Notes: a model not told the origin generated them from the sequence alone. Positions 1-11,289 are shown, counted from the stretch's first letter. The stretch: DNA of 64,000 nucleotides from Hyphomicrobiales bacterium (GCA_900473805.1 UCMS01000012.1:65802-129801), one strand, 5' to 3'. Numbers and translations: made by a program.

Positions 1-103
1 CGATGCGCAGGTTGGCGATCGGTCGGCCGTCCTGGGTCCGGCGGATTTCGGGATCGGCTCCGAGATTGCCGATCAGAATGACCTTGTTGACGCTACCAGC
101 CAT
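1..103 (-). CDS. ssb: single-stranded DNA-binding protein SSB, N-terminal part
   Basis: The reverse strand starts at an ATG (complement of 101-103) and reads MAGSVNKVILIGNLGADPE and on to the window edge. This is the conserved N-terminus of bacterial SSB, the first strand of the OB fold that coats single-stranded DNA in replication, recombination and repair. Only about 34 residues are present because the gene runs off the left edge. It is divergent from uvrA, the classic ssb/uvrA pairing, and shares the SOS box at 229-243 with it. Confidence 0.93.
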   Translation of the reverse strand, partial: MAGSVNKVILIGNLGADPEIRRTQDGRPIANLRI

Positions 104-228
104 GACACTCACCTTACTGCCGCGCCGCCGCGGCGTTCAAACTTCAATCAATTTGCACCTTATCCCAATCGCTCGCGCGAATGGGCGTTCCGACCGTATA
201 ATCCACAGAATGTGGTTCTTTAAAAAAT

Positions 229-243
229 GTTCTTTATTTGTTC
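229..243. promoter_or_regulatory. LexA (SOS) box, alphaproteobacterial type
   Basis: The sequence is an exact GTTC-N7-GTTC, the direct-repeat operator recognised by alphaproteobacterial LexA. A further GTTC lies at 215-218. It sits between the divergent ssb and uvrA starts and can serve both genes, which are standard SOS genes. The position and exact match are seen; LexA binding is inferred from the known consensus. Confidence 0.85.
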
Positions 244-384
244 TAGTATTTCCGTATGATCCTGTCAACAGAATCGAAATTGCACGGCGGCGGCTTCTTG
301 TGCCTCGACTCGGGGGCTCCGTTGACTACATAAGGATAGTTCTCCCAGGAACAGTCCCCTTCCCTTTGCCGATCAGAGCCTGAC

Positions 385-3306
385 ATGAGCGAACTCAAGA
401 CCATTTCCATCCGTGGCGCGCGCGAGCACAATCTGAAGGGCATCGACCTCGATCTGCCGCGCAACAGCCTGATCGTGATGACCGGGCTGTCCGGCTCGGG
501 CAAGTCGTCGCTCGCTTTCGACACCATCTACGCCGAAGGCCAGCGGCGTTACGTCGAGAGCCTTTCGGCCTATGCACGTCAGTTTCTGGAAATGATGCAG
601 AAGCCGGACGTCGACCAGATCGAGGGTCTGTCGCCGGCGATTTCGATCGAGCAGAAGACGACCTCGCGCAATCCGCGTTCGACGGTCGGCACGGTCACCG
701 AAATCTACGACTATATGCGCCTCCTGTTTGCGCGCGTCGGCATTCCCTATTCCCCGGCGACGGGCCTGCCGATCGAGAGCCAGACGGTCAGCCAGATGGT
801 CGACCGGATCCTGGCACTGGAGGAAGGCACGCGCCTCTATATCCTGGCGCCGATGATCCGCGGCCGCAAGGGCGAGTACAAGAAGGAACTCGCCGAGCTG
901 ATGAAGAAGGGGTTTCAGCGCGTCAAGATCGACGGGCAATTCTATGAGATCGCCGAGGCACCGACGCTCGACAAGAAATACAAGCATGACATCGACGTGG
1001 TGGTCGACCGCGTGGTGGTGCGCCCCGACATTGCTAGCCGTCTCGCCGACAGTTTGGAGACCTGCCTGCGGCTCGCCGACGGTCTGGCCGTTGCCGAATA
1101 TGCCGACAAGCCGCTTCCGCCGGAGGAAACCGCGGCTGGCGGTTCGGCCAACAAGTCGCTTAACGAAACGCATGAACGGGTGCTGTTCTCGGAGAAGTTC
1201 GCCTGCCCGGTTTCCGGCTTCACCATTCCGGAAATCGAGCCGCGGCTCTTCTCCTTCAACAATCCCTTCGGCGCCTGCCCGACCTGCGACGGTCTGGGCA
1301 GCCAGCAGAAGATCGACGAGGCACTGATCGTGCCTGAGGTCCATCGCAAGCTGAATGACGGGGCGATTGCGCCCTGGGCCAAGTCGAGCTCGCCTTACTA
1401 CAACCAGACGCTCGATGCGCTCGGCAAGGCTTTTGGCTTCAAGCTGACCTCGAAATGGTCGGATCTCTCGGAGGCTGCGCAGAAGGCAATCCTTCACGGC
1501 ACGGAAGAGAAGATCGACTTCCATTATGCCGACGGTGCGCGCTCCTATACCACGACCAAGACTTTTGAGGGCATCGTGCCCAACCTCGAACGGCGCTGGA
1601 AGGAGACGGACAGTGCCTGGGCGCGCGAGGAGATCGAGCGCTTCATGTCGGCCGCCCCCTGCCCGGCCTGTAATGGTTTCCGCCTGAAGCCGGAGGCGCT
1701 GGCGGTGAAGATCAACGGGTTGCATATCGGTCAGGTCACCGACATGGCGATCCGCAATGCAGGCGCCTGGTTCGAGGATCTGCCGGCCAAGCTCACCGAC
1801 AAGCAGAACGAGATCGCGGTCCGCATCTTGAAGGAGATCCGCGAACGCCTGCGCTTCCTCAACGATGTCGGGCTCGACTATCTCTCGATGTCGCGCAATT
1901 CCGGCACGCTGTCGGGTGGCGAAAGCCAGCGCATTCGTCTGGCGTCGCAGATCGGTTCGGGTCTGACGGGCGTTCTCTACGTGCTCGACGAGCCGTCGAT
2001 CGGCCTGCATCAGCGCGACAATGCCCGGCTTCTCGAGACGCTGAAGCACCTACGCGACATCGGCAATACCGTGATCGTCGTCGAGCATGACGAGGATGCA
2101 ATCCTGACGGCCGATTATGTCGTCGACATCGGGCCGGCGGCCGGCATTCATGGCGGCCAGGTGATCGCGCAAGGGTCGCCGCAGGACATTATGGCCAATC
2201 CAAAGTCGCTGACGGGCAAATACCTGACCGGCGAATTGGGTGTCAGCGTTCCCGCCCAGCGGCGCAAGCCGAAGAAGGGGCAGCAGATCAAGGTGGTCGG
2301 CGCCAAGGGCAACAACCTGAAGAACGTGACGGCCTCGATCCCGCTCGGCGTGTTCACCGCCGTGACCGGTGTGTCCGGTGGCGGCAAGTCGACCTTCCTG
2401 ATCGAGACGCTCTACAAGGCGGCGGCGCGGCGTGTCATGGGCGCGCGTGAAAATCCGGCAGAACATGAGCGCATCGACGGCTTCGAGTTCATCGACAAGG
2501 TGATCGACATCGATCAGTCGCCGATCGGCCGCACGCCGCGCTCGAACCCGGCGACCTATACCGGTGCCTTCACGCCGATCCGCGATTGGTTCACCGGCCT
2601 GCCGGAAGCCAAGGCGCGCGGCTATCAGGCCGGGCGCTTCTCGTTCAACGTCAAGGGCGGGCGCTGCGAGGCCTGCCAGGGCGACGGCGTGATCAAGATC
2701 GAGATGCATTTCCTGCCGGACGTCTATGTCACCTGCGACGTCTGCCACGGCAAGCGCTACAATCGCGAAACGCTGGATGTCACCTTCAAGGGCAAGTCGA
2801 TCGCCGACGTGCTCGACATGACGGTCGAGGAAGGCGTCGAATTCTTTCAGGCGGTCCCGGCGGTGCGCGACAAGCTGCAGGCGCTCTATGATGTCGGCCT
2901 CGGCTATATCAAGGTCGGCCAGCAGGCGAACACGCTGTCGGGCGGCGAGGCGCAGCGCGTCAAGCTTGCCAAGGAACTGTCGAAGCGCTCGACCGGGCGC
3001 ACGCTCTATATCCTTGACGAGCCGACCACCGGCCTGCATTTCCACGACGTCGCCAAGCTTCTGGAAATGCTGCAGGAACTGGTCAATCAGGGCAACAGCG
3101 TCGTGGTCATCGAGCACAATCTCGAGGTGATCAAGACGGCCGACTATATTCTCGACTTCGGCCCTGAGGGCGGCGATGGCGGCGGCCAGATCGTGGCCCA
3201 GGGCACGCCGGAAGAGGTCGTGAAGGTGGAGGCGTCCTACACGGGGCAGTTCCTCAAGGAGCTTCTGGAGCGTCGGCCGGTGAAGAAGGTTCAGGCGGCG
3301 GAGTGA
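385..3306 (+). CDS. uvrA: excinuclease ABC subunit A
   Basis: UvrA is the damage-sensing ATPase of nucleotide excision repair; a UvrA dimer loads UvrB on lesions. The 973-residue product has the expected two ABC modules: Walker [10 protein letters not shown] near residue 34 with signature LSGGESQR near 510, and Walker [10 protein letters not shown] near 661 with signature LSGGEAQR near 850. Zinc-binding CxxC pairs occur near 273/297 and 761/784. Length is normal for the family. The ATG at 385 follows a 281-bp gap shared with ssb that holds the SOS box. The next ORF starts inside the uvrA stop codon (GTGA), so the two are probably translationally coupled. Confidence 0.98.
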   Translation: MSELKTISIRGAREHNLKGIDLDLPRNSLIVMTGLSGSGKSSLAFDTIYAEGQRRYVESLSAYARQFLEMMQKPDVDQIEGLSPAISIEQKTTSRNPRSTVGTVTEIYDYMRLLFARVGIPYSPATGLPIESQTVSQMVDRILALEEGTRLYILAPMIRGRKGEYKKELAELMKKGFQRVKIDGQFYEIAEAPTLDKKYKHDIDVVVDRVVVRPDIASRLADSLETCLRLADGLAVAEYADKPLPPEETAAGGSANKSLNETHERVLFSEKFACPVSGFTIPEIEPRLFSFNNPFGACPTCDGLGSQQKIDEALIVPEVHRKLNDGAIAPWAKSSSPYYNQTLDALGKAFGFKLTSKWSDLSEAAQKAILHGTEEKIDFHYADGARSYTTTKTFEGIVPNLERRWKETDSAWAREEIERFMSAAPCPACNGFRLKPEALAVKINGLHIGQVTDMAIRNAGAWFEDLPAKLTDKQNEIAVRILKEIRERLRFLNDVGLDYLSMSRNSGTLSGGESQRIRLASQIGSGLTGVLYVLDEPSIGLHQRDNARLLETLKHLRDIGNTVIVVEHDEDAILTADYVVDIGPAAGIHGGQVIAQGSPQDIMANPKSLTGKYLTGELGVSVPAQRRKPKKGQQIKVVGAKGNNLKNVTASIPLGVFTAVTGVSGGGKSTFLIETLYKAAARRVMGARENPAEHERIDGFEFIDKVIDIDQSPIGRTPRSNPATYTGAFTPIRDWFTGLPEAKARGYQAGRFSFNVKGGRCEACQGDGVIKIEMHFLPDVYVTCDVCHGKRYNRETLDVTFKGKSIADVLDMTVEEGVEFFQAVPAVRDKLQALYDVGLGYIKVGQQANTLSGGEAQRVKLAKELSKRSTGRTLYILDEPTTGLHFHDVAKLLEMLQELVNQGNSVVVIEHNLEVIKTADYILDFGPEGGDGGGQIVAQGTPEEVVKVEASYTGQFLKELLERRPVKKVQAAE

Positions 3307-3638
3307 CTTTGTTGAGCGACACCCTGCAGCGCATTGTCCATTTGGTTCGTGACAAGAAGCTGCGGGTTTCCGCTCATGCGCTGGAGAGGCTGCTAAGCTA
3401 CCGTCTCCTGATTGAGCCCCTGCTCGATGGAATATCGGACGCCGTCCTGGTTGAGGATTACCCGGACTATTTCAAGGGACCCGCAGTACTGGTTTTGCAG
3501 TTCGATGAGGCTGGAGAGCCAATTCATCTGGTCTGGGGGATGCCGGCAGGTGCGCAAGAGCCTGCAGTGCTCGTGACGGTCTATCGGCCTGATCCGGACC
3601 GCTGGACGGAGAATTATTCCAGGAGGAACGCTGGATGA
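3303..3638 (+). CDS. DUF4258 domain protein
   Basis: This 111-residue protein starts with GTG overlapping the uvrA stop (GTGA). It fits the DUF4258 pattern: a helical start with SAHALERLL (residues about 23-31), a central strand region ending in PIHLVWG, and a C-terminal [11 protein letters not shown]. The family is small and uncharacterised, and some members sit in toxin-antitoxin-like pairs. The gene ends in an ATGA overlap with the next small gene, so the two form a tight unit. A toxin role is only a possibility; no catalytic residue can be named. Confidence 0.8.
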   Translation: MTLLSDTLQRIVHLVRDKKLRVSAHALERLLSYRLLIEPLLDGISDAVLVEDYPDYFKGPAVLVLQFDEAGEPIHLVWGMPAGAQEPAVLVTVYRPDPDRWTENYSRRNAG

Positions 3639-3892
3639 TCACATCATTGCACATGGTCCGGGAAGGCGATCTCGCGGTCGAGGTGTCCGTCGCCATGGAT
3701 GACGCTGCGGGATCGTGGGGAACCGGCGCTGGGCTGGACGAAATCCGTAAATTGGACCGAGCGAGAGACGCGCTGCGACGGGGGGATCTGCCAGCGGCTG
3801 CACGCGAAGGCCGCGTCTATCGGCTGGTTCTGCAAGATGTCGATCAGGCGGCTGGATTTGGTGAAACCGAACAGGATGTATGGCAACCATGA
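3635..3892 (+). CDS. small hypothetical protein, partner of the DUF4258 gene
   Basis: The 85-residue protein starts at an ATG overlapping the DUF4258 stop (ATGA), with a good Shine-Dalgarno (AGGAGG) about 8 bases upstream. The C-terminal half reads LDRARDALRRGDLPAAA followed by RVYRL, a pattern that recurs in small proteins encoded beside other genes of this kind and which supports this frame over the overlapping ones. No named domain is recognised. The tight overlap suggests a partner protein, possibly antitoxin-like, but nothing in the sequence proves that. Its end overlaps the start of the DUF72 gene by 13 bases. Confidence 0.65.
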   Translation: MITSLHMVREGDLAVEVSVAMDDAAGSWGTGAGLDEIRKLDRARDALRRGDLPAAAREGRVYRLVLQDVDQAAGFGETEQDVWQP

Positions 3893-4692
3893 CCAAATCA
3901 GGCACGATCCGCTGCGGTATCGGCGGCTGGACCTTCGATCCGTGGGACGATCGTTTCTATCCGTCCGACCTGCCGAAGAAGCGCCAGTTGGAATATGCTA
4001 GCCGGCAGCTGACGGCGATCGAGGTCAACGGCACCTATTACTCCAGCCAGAAGCCGGCGACCTTTGCCAAATGGGCGTCGGAGGTGCCGGAGAATTTCGT
4101 CTTTTCGCTCAAGGCCAGCCGCTATTGCACCAATCGCAAGATCCTCGCGGAGGCTGGGCCTTCGATCGAGAAATTCGTGAATCAGGGTATCGAGGAGCTT
4201 GGACCGCATCTGGGGCCGATCCTCTGGCAGTTCATGGGTACGAAGAAGTTCGACGCAGAGGATTTCGAAGCCTTTCTCGGCCTTCTTCCGAAAACCCTGA
4301 ACGGGCTTCCGCTGCGCCATGTGGTCGAGCCTCGGCACGAGAGCTTTCTCGTCCCCGAATTCATCGACATGCTGCGGCGCCACCATGTGGCGGCCGTCTG
4401 TGCCGATCACCCCGATTATCCGATGTTTGCCGACCCGACCACCGACTTCGTCTATGCCCGCCTGCAAAAAGGGACGGACGAGACACCAACCTGTTATCCG
4501 CCCAAGGAGATCGATGCCTGGGGGCAGCGGTTCAAGACCTATGCTGCCGGCGGGGTGCCGGACGATCTGAACCTGGTTGCGAAAGACGAGCCGGCCAAGA
4601 CCGTGGCACGGGACGTGTTCGCGTTCTTCATTTCGGGCGGCAAGGTGAATGCCCCGCGCGGGGCGATGGAGTTGCAGAAGCGCGTCGGGTGA
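3880..4692 (+). CDS. DUF72 (YecE-like) family protein
   Basis: This 270-residue protein has the DUF72 hallmarks: an early IRCGIGGWTF strand, the FYPSDLP and EVNGTYYSSQ motifs (about residues 25-55), FVFSLKASR, and a later conserved HVVEPRHESF. The family has a TIM-barrel-like fold and no established reaction. The start ATG at 3880 overlaps the preceding small gene; a second in-frame ATG lies at 3889. The C-terminus ends in the usual AFFISGGKVNAP region, so the gene is complete. Confidence 0.88.
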   Translation: MATMTKSGTIRCGIGGWTFDPWDDRFYPSDLPKKRQLEYASRQLTAIEVNGTYYSSQKPATFAKWASEVPENFVFSLKASRYCTNRKILAEAGPSIEKFVNQGIEELGPHLGPILWQFMGTKKFDAEDFEAFLGLLPKTLNGLPLRHVVEPRHESFLVPEFIDMLRRHHVAAVCADHPDYPMFADPTTDFVYARLQKGTDETPTCYPPKEIDAWGQRFKTYAAGGVPDDLNLVAKDEPAKTVARDVFAFFISGGKVNAPRGAMELQKRVG

Positions 4693-4846
4693 GCGGCAGC
4701 ATTGCGCCTGGCAAGCGTCAATTTGTGACATTGGCGAAACTGGACTAGGCTCGGTCGCAGAGTCGCGGGCACAACCGCGCTCCAGGCTGCATGCTCCTCG
4801 TTTTTGGACGTGCACGTCCGGGATTTGAGCGTTCGGGGCATCAGCC

Positions 4847-6508
4847 ATGTCGGGTATCGCCGTCTTCATCCATCTCGCGGGCGCGGTCGCCCTGCTTCTG
4901 TGGGCAACGCGTTTGGTGCGCACGGGTATCGAACGCGCCTATGGCGGTGTGCTGAAGGACAAGCTGCGACTTGCGATCGGCAACCGGTTTTCAGCGGCGC
5001 TGGCTGGGTTCCTGTTCGCTGTCGCCCTTCAAAGTGCCACCGCGGTTGCGCTGATCGTCGCGTCGTTCACGGCGGCGGGTTATGTCAGTTCTGCAATCGG
5101 CATTGCCACGCTGCTGGGGGCCGATTTCGGATCCGCCTTTGTCGTGCGCATCCTGCGCTATGACCTCTCGCTTCTCATGCCAATCCTGCTGCTTGCCGGG
5201 ACCGTTGCCTTCCGTGCCACCAATGCGCGCCATTGGCGACAACTCGGCCGGATCCTGTTCGGGCTCGGCCTCCTGCTGCTGTCGCTCCGTCTGATCGGTG
5301 AGGCATCCGCACCCTTGCGCGAAAGCCGGATCCTGCCGGTCCTTTTCAACTATCTCGCAGGGGACTGGATCAGCGCCTTCCTGCTTGCGGCATTGCTCGC
5401 CTGGGCCTTCCATTCCAGTGTCGCCGCGATCCTGCTTACGGCTTCGCTTGCCGACCAGCACCTCATCCCGGATGCGCTGATCATCCCGCTGGTGCTCGGC
5501 ATCAACTTCGGTGCGGCCGTCATAGCAGCACTTCTCACCAAAAACGCCGAGCCGCTGACCCGGGTGGTTCCTTTGGGGAACGTCGTCATCCGGGGGCTGA
5601 TGACACTGTTGGCGCTGGCTTTGCAATTTGCGGTGACGGCCAGCCCCGCGTTGTTTTCGACCCATCCCGGCGAGGCCGTCGTCCTGGTTCACCTGGCGAT
5701 GAATGGTGCGGTGCTGGTTCTCGGATTGCCCTTTGCCGGCCTGGTGGCGAGGACCCTTGAACGTTTTGTGTCGGTGAACAGCGCTCCTGCCGCCAATGAC
5801 GATCGACTGTCGGCGCTCAACCCCGTCGACCTTGGAAATCCGGCACAGGCGATCAGCAATGCGACACGCGAAGTGTTGACGGTTTGCGACAAGACGGAAG
5901 TGATGTTGAACGGGATCTTCGAACTCTTCGAACAGTGGGATCCGAAGAAGACGCAGCGGATCGAGACGCTCGATGACCAGATCGACGCCATACACCGCGA
6001 CATCAAATTCTATCTGGCGCGGATTTCGGAGACTGCGCTCGACCAAACTTCGGCGGCGCAGTGCCAGAACCTGCTCGGCGCGACGATCAAGATCGAGCAG
6101 GCGGCCGACATCATTTCGCAGAACATGCTGACCCGCGCCCGCAAGAAGAGCGAGCGCAAGGCGTCCTTTTCGGCGGAGGGCTGGGCAGAGCTCTGCGCGA
6201 TGCACAACGAGGTTCTTCAGAACGCGCATCTTGCGTTCAATCTCTTGGTCACCCGCGACGTGGAACATGCACGTCAGCTGGTCGCCCGCAAGGAAGCCAT
6301 CCGCAACCTCGTGAAGGCAAGCGAGGAGAAACATCTGCAGCGCCTGCGCCAGGGCAATGCCGCGAGCTTCGATTCAAGTTCGCTTCACATCGACACCATG
6401 CGGGACCTGAAGGAGATCAATTCCCTGTTCGTGTCCATCGGGTATCCGCTGCTCGAGGGAGAAGGTCTGTTGCGGCGAAGCCGTCTGGTGCAGCCGGCGG
6501 AACTCTGA
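4847..6508 (+). CDS. Na/Pi cotransporter family protein with PhoU-like tail
   Basis: The 553-residue protein has an N-terminal membrane half (about residues 1-300) with the two inverted Na/Pi-cotransporter repeats; QSATAV (about residues 62-67) and HSSVAAILL (about residues 187-195) are the paired Q/S-rich segments typical of the family. The C-terminal 220 residues are helical and PhoU-like. Proteins of this layout are thought to move phosphate with sodium across the inner membrane. It stands alone on the plus strand and is convergent with the NAD(P)HX repair gene only 20 bp away. Confidence 0.88.
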   Translation: MSGIAVFIHLAGAVALLLWATRLVRTGIERAYGGVLKDKLRLAIGNRFSAALAGFLFAVALQSATAVALIVASFTAAGYVSSAIGIATLLGADFGSAFVVRILRYDLSLLMPILLLAGTVAFRATNARHWRQLGRILFGLGLLLLSLRLIGEASAPLRESRILPVLFNYLAGDWISAFLLAALLAWAFHSSVAAILLTASLADQHLIPDALIIPLVLGINFGAAVIAALLTKNAEPLTRVVPLGNVVIRGLMTLLALALQFAVTASPALFSTHPGEAVVLVHLAMNGAVLVLGLPFAGLVARTLERFVSVNSAPAANDDRLSALNPVDLGNPAQAISNATREVLTVCDKTEVMLNGIFELFEQWDPKKTQRIETLDDQIDAIHRDIKFYLARISETALDQTSAAQCQNLLGATIKIEQAADIISQNMLTRARKKSERKASFSAEGWAELCAMHNEVLQNAHLAFNLLVTRDVEHARQLVARKEAIRNLVKASEEKHLQRLRQGNAASFDSSSLHIDTMRDLKEINSLFVSIGYPLLEGEGLLRRSRLVQPAEL

Positions 6509-6528
6509 AGCCACGATCAGCGTGAGCG

Positions 6529-8007
6529 CTATAAAGGCAGTACGGCGTTGGCGAGGTCCTCCGCCGTGAGCCCCGCACCTACCCGCAAGGCGGCCTTGCC
6601 ATGAAGATGAACACCGGCGCAAGCGGCTTCGAATGCCGGGAGGCCCTGGGCCAGCAGGGCACCGATAATTCCGGCAAGCACGTCACCTGATCCGGCGGTC
6701 GCCAGGGTCGGCGGCGCCTCTTCCTCAATGGCCGCCCGTCCATCGGGAGATGCGATAACGGTGTCCGCGCCTTTATAAACGACGACGGATCCAAGAGCGG
6801 CGGCGGCAGCAAGGGCCTTTGCCGGCTTTCCGAGCGTTTCGTCTGTGGCAATCTCCGGAAACAACCTGGCAAATTCGCCTTCATGCGGCGTGACGATCAG
6901 GCGGGGAGATTGGTCAGCGAAAGCGGCTGCGAGAAGACCACGATATTCGCGGAAAGCCGTTATTCCGTCGGCGTCGAGAACCAAACGTCTGTCGGCATTG
7001 CCAAGGCGGATAGCGAAGTTTCGCGCCTTTGTGTGATCGCCAAAACCGGGGCCGAGAACAAACGTCTGGCGGCGCCCATCCTGCAGATAGGTTTCGAGAT
7101 CGGCTTCCTCTTCCAGCGCAGCCAACATGATGGCGGTCAGGTGCGCCGCATTGGTCGCCATCGCAGCGCCGGGAGAGGCAAGCGTGACGAGCCCTGCCCC
7201 GGCCTTCAGTCCTGCCATCGCACTGAGACGTGCAGCTCCCGTTGCCGCCTCCGGACCTGAGAATACGGTCAGGTGGCCGCGCCGGTATTTGTGGTCGGAG
7301 GTTTCCAGATTGCGATGGCCGGCCTTCCAGGTCTCGGGCCCATTGACCCGGAGAGAGCCGGCCTCGGCCGTGACCAGGCGCCATGGAATCCCGATATCGA
7401 ATACCTCCAGTCGTCCGCAGAGGTCGCGACCCGGTAAAAGCAGGTGGCCGGGCTTGCGGGCCATGAACGTGACCGTATGGGTTGCACGAAAGGCGGCGCC
7501 ACGCACTTGACCGGTCGCCCCGTCCAGACCGGAGGGCAGATCGACCGCGACGACCGGCAAACGGGCATCGGCCACAGCCTGGATGCAGGCTGCGACGACC
7601 GGCGCGACATCGCGGGTGAGGCCGGCACCGAACAGCGCATCAATGACCACGTCGCCTGGCATGGGTGTGTAGGTCGCAATATCTGTCGACAGGCCGGCAA
7701 AATTTTCCCGGGCGCGGGCGGCGTCTCCCTTCAAGCTGCTCGGGTCCCCCAGGTGACAGACGACAAGATCTGCGCCCGCCCGGCGCAGGGCATCGCCGCA
7801 GATGTACCCATCCCCGCCGTTATTGCCCGGACCGCACAGCACCACAAAACGCAACGCGCCCGGGAAATGCCGCAACGCGGTGGCAGCGACGGCCTCGCCC
7901 GCACGACGCATCAGGTCATAACTGTCCTGGCCGTTTGCGGCTGCTGCGGCGTCGACCCGAGCCATGGCGGCCGGTGTCAGCAAGAGTGAATGCTTGGCAA
8001 GGATCAT
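6529..8007 (-). CDS. nnr: bifunctional NAD(P)H-hydrate epimerase / ADP-dependent dehydratase
   Basis: This metabolite-repair enzyme converts damaged NADHX/NADPHX back to NAD(P)H. The 492-residue protein is the usual fusion: an N-terminal YjeF epimerase domain with CGPGNNGGDGY near residue 60, and a C-terminal ribokinase-like dehydratase with VTPHEGEFARLFP and the ATP-site TAGSGDVLAG. In many alphaproteobacteria this gene lies upstream of glnB, as here, although in this window it is transcribed away from glnB. Confidence 0.95.
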   Translation of the reverse strand: MILAKHSLLLTPAAMARVDAAAAANGQDSYDLMRRAGEAVAATALRHFPGALRFVVLCGPGNNGGDGYICGDALRRAGADLVVCHLGDPSSLKGDAARARENFAGLSTDIATYTPMPGDVVIDALFGAGLTRDVAPVVAACIQAVADARLPVVAVDLPSGLDGATGQVRGAAFRATHTVTFMARKPGHLLLPGRDLCGRLEVFDIGIPWRLVTAEAGSLRVNGPETWKAGHRNLETSDHKYRRGHLTVFSGPEAATGAARLSAMAGLKAGAGLVTLASPGAAMATNAAHLTAIMLAALEEEADLETYLQDGRRQTFVLGPGFGDHTKARNFAIRLGNADRRLVLDADGITAFREYRGLLAAAFADQSPRLIVTPHEGEFARLFPEIATDETLGKPAKALAAAAALGSVVVYKGADTVIASPDGRAAIEEEAPPTLATAGSGDVLAGIIGALLAQGLPAFEAACAGVHLHGKAALRVGAGLTAEDLANAVLPL

Positions 8008-8695
<688 letters not shown>

Positions 8696-8700
8696 TCAAG

Positions 8701-8722
8701 CCCGGCACCTAGGGAGGCCGGG
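8701..8722 (+). terminator. hairpin between glnB and glnA (attenuator or processing site)
   Basis: A 6-bp GC stem CCCGGC/GCCGGG with a 10-base loop follows the glnB stop by a few bases. It lacks a real U-run, so it is more likely an mRNA processing or partial-termination element than a full terminator. Confidence 0.4.
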
Positions 8723-8757
8723 TTCATATCGTCAGCTCTTGCGAGGAAGAAAATAAC

Positions 8758-10167
8758 ATGACGACCGCAAACGATATTCTGAAACAGATCAAGGACAACG
8801 ACGTAAAGTTCGTCGACCTGCGCTTTACCGACCCGAAGGGCAAGCTGCAGCACGTCACCATGGACATCGCCTGTGTCGACGAAGACATGTTCGCCGATGG
8901 CGTCATGTTCGACGGCTCGTCGATTGCTGGCTGGAAGGCCATCAACGAGTCCGACATGGTGCTGATGCCCGACCCGGCGACGGTCCATATGGACCCCTTC
9001 TTCGCCCAGTCGACCATGGTCATCCTCTGCGACATTCTCGATCCGGTTTCCGGCGAAGCCTATAACCGCGACCCGCGCGGCACGGCCAAGAAGGCCGAAG
9101 CCTATCTGAAAGCCTCGGGCATCGGCGACACCATCTTCGTCGGTCCGGAAGCCGAGTTCTTCGTCTTCGACGACGTCAAGTACAAGGCCGACCCTTACAA
9201 CACCGGGTTCAAGCTCGATTCGTCCGAGCTGCCGTCGAACGACGACACCGATTACGAAACCGGCAACCTCGGTCACCGTCCGCGCGTCAAGGGCGGCTAT
9301 TTCCCGGTTCCGCCGATCGACAGCCTGCAGGACATGCGTTCCGAAATGCTGACGGTTCTCGGCGAAATGGGCGTCGTCGTCGAAAAGCATCACCACGAAG
9401 TGGCTGCTGCCCAGCACGAGCTCGGCATCAAGTTCGACACGCTGGTGCGCAATGCCGACAAGATGCAGATCTACAAGTATGTCGTGCATCAGGTGGCCAA
9501 CGCCTATGGCAAGACCGCGACCTTCATGCCGAAGCCGATCTTCGGTGACAATGGTTCGGGCATGCACGTGCACATGTCGATCTGGAAGGACGGCAAGCCC
9601 TCCTTCGCCGGTGACGAATATGCTGGCCTGTCGGAAAGCTGCCTCTACTTCATCGGCGGCATCATCAAGCATGCCAAGGCGATCAATGCCTTCACCAACC
9701 CCTCGACCAACTCCTACAAGCGTCTGGTCCCGGGTTACGAGGCGCCGGTTCTGCTCGCCTACTCTGCCCGCAACCGTTCGGCCTCCTGCCGCATTCCGTT
9801 CGGCTCCAATCCGAAGGCCAAGCGCGTCGAGGTCCGCTTTCCCGACCCGACGGCGAACCCCTATCTCGGCTTCGCCGCCATGCTGATGGCTGGCCTCGAC
9901 GGCATCAAGAACAAGATCCATCCGGGCAAGGCCATGGACAAGGATCTCTACGACCTGCCGCCGAAGGAACTGAAGAAGATCCCGACCGTCTGCGGTTCGC
10001 TGCGCGAAGCGCTGGAAAGCCTCGACAAGGATCGCAAGTTCCTGACCGCCGGCGGCGTCTTCGACGACGACCAGATCGATTCGTTCATCGAACTGAAGAT
10101 GCAGGAAGTCATGCGCTTCGAAATGACCCCGCATCCGGTCGAATACGACATGTACTACTCCGTCTGA
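8758..10167 (+). CDS. glnA: glutamine synthetase type I
   Basis: GlnA makes glutamine from glutamate, ammonia and ATP and is the entry point of the ammonium assimilation cycle. The 469-residue protein is the normal GSI length. It has the DGSSI motif near residue 53, the [12 protein letters not shown]-type metal-site region, the DNGSGMHVH segment and [10 protein letters not shown]. The adenylylation tyrosine is present in DLYDLPPK at about residue 398, so the enzyme can be switched by GlnE. AGGAAG precedes the ATG. It lies 62 bp after glnB and ends in a strong terminator. Confidence 0.98.
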   Translation: MTTANDILKQIKDNDVKFVDLRFTDPKGKLQHVTMDIACVDEDMFADGVMFDGSSIAGWKAINESDMVLMPDPATVHMDPFFAQSTMVILCDILDPVSGEAYNRDPRGTAKKAEAYLKASGIGDTIFVGPEAEFFVFDDVKYKADPYNTGFKLDSSELPSNDDTDYETGNLGHRPRVKGGYFPVPPIDSLQDMRSEMLTVLGEMGVVVEKHHHEVAAAQHELGIKFDTLVRNADKMQIYKYVVHQVANAYGKTATFMPKPIFGDNGSGMHVHMSIWKDGKPSFAGDEYAGLSESCLYFIGGIIKHAKAINAFTNPSTNSYKRLVPGYEAPVLLAYSARNRSASCRIPFGSNPKAKRVEVRFPDPTANPYLGFAAMLMAGLDGIKNKIHPGKAMDKDLYDLPPKELKKIPTVCGSLREALESLDKDRKFLTAGGVFDDDQIDSFIELKMQEVMRFEMTPHPVEYDMYYSV

Positions 10168-10190
10168 TCGACGCGAGTTCAATTGAGACA

Positions 10191-10219
10191 ACGCCGGCGG
10201 CCGCACCGCCGGCGTTTTT
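10191..10219 (+). terminator. rho-independent terminator of glnBA
   Basis: A perfect 10-bp GC-rich stem (ACGCCGGCGG at 10191-10200 with CCGCCGGCGT at 10206-10215) has a 5-base loop and runs directly into a T-tract. It lies 24 bases after the glnA stop. Confidence 0.92.
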
Positions 10220-10338
10220 CGTCTCGGGTCCCGATCTGCGTCGATGACTGTTTCGGCGAGGGGGGATACAGGATAGCGCCTGTCGGACGCCCCCTCTCGC
10301 AGACGCTGCCGCTCCGCCTTGAAAGTGTTTTTGCCGCC

Positions 10339-11289
10339 ATGGCCGCCGATCTGAAACCCGCCGCAACCCAAACCGCCGCAAGTCGGGCGCCTGCACCGCG
10401 TCTCCTCGACTGGTCCCTCTTCCTGCTGGCTCCTGTCTTCTTTTCGTCGAACCTGATTTTCGGGCGCGGCATCACGGGGGAGATGGGGCCGTTCACGACA
10501 GCGCTGATCCGCTGGGCGGGATCCGCTCTCATCATGTCGCCGATCGTCTGGCGCCATCGGCGCGAATGTCTGGCCTTTGTCCGCAGTCACACCGTGCTGT
10601 GGCTGGTGCTCGGCATTCTCGGCATGGGCATTTGTGGAGGGGTCGTCTATTGGGCACTGACGCTCACGACCGCATCAAATGCAACGCTGATCTACACGAC
10701 CTCCTCGCTCTTCATCATCCTGTTCGAATGGCTGTTTGCGGGACGTGGCATCCGGTTGGGGGAGATAGCCGGCATGGTGATCGCCTTCACAGGCGTTGCG
10801 GCGATCGTGCTGAAAGGCGATCTCGCCGCCATCCTGCATCTGCGCTTCAACCTGGGGGATCTCGCCATTCTGGTGGCAGCCATCTCGTTTGCGGTCTACT
10901 CGATCCTTTTGCGGCGCCCCGGGATCCGGGCGATGCCGCCCCTGCCCCTGTTCGGGCTGCTGGCACTGTCCGGTGCGATCGTTCTTCTGCCGCCGGGTAT
11001 CGCTGAGATCGTGTCCGGCGGTCTATTGCCGGATACTCCCAAGGATTTCGCCATGCTGGGCGGCATCATCCTATTTGCGTCGCTCGCGGCCTTCTACTGC
11101 TTCCAGCACGCGGTTCATGTCTTCGGTGCGGGGATTGCCGGTATGACCCTCTACCTGATGCCGCCAACCTCAATACTGATGGCGGTGATCTTTCTGGGCG
11201 AGACATTCGAGAGATACCATGCTGCAGGCATCATCCTGGTGACGTCGGGGCTGGTAATGGCAACGGCGCCGCGCCGCCGGACAGCGTAA
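10339..11289 (+). CDS. DMT-family (EamA) transporter
   Basis: This 316-residue membrane protein has about ten hydrophobic segments in two EamA repeats, the layout of drug/metabolite exporters. The frame stays open back to 10183, but that would overlap the glnA terminator, so I chose the ATG at 10339 (MAADLKPAAT). The start is followed by a short polar leader and the first membrane segment LFLLAPVFFSSNLIFG. The substrate is not evident. Confidence 0.85.
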   Translation: MAADLKPAATQTAASRAPAPRLLDWSLFLLAPVFFSSNLIFGRGITGEMGPFTTALIRWAGSALIMSPIVWRHRRECLAFVRSHTVLWLVLGILGMGICGGVVYWALTLTTASNATLIYTTSSLFIILFEWLFAGRGIRLGEIAGMVIAFTGVAAIVLKGDLAAILHLRFNLGDLAILVAAISFAVYSILLRRPGIRAMPPLPLFGLLALSGAIVLLPPGIAEIVSGGLLPDTPKDFAMLGGIILFASLAAFYCFQHAVHVFGAGIAGMTLYLMPPTSILMAVIFLGETFERYHAAGIILVTSGLVMATAPRRRTA

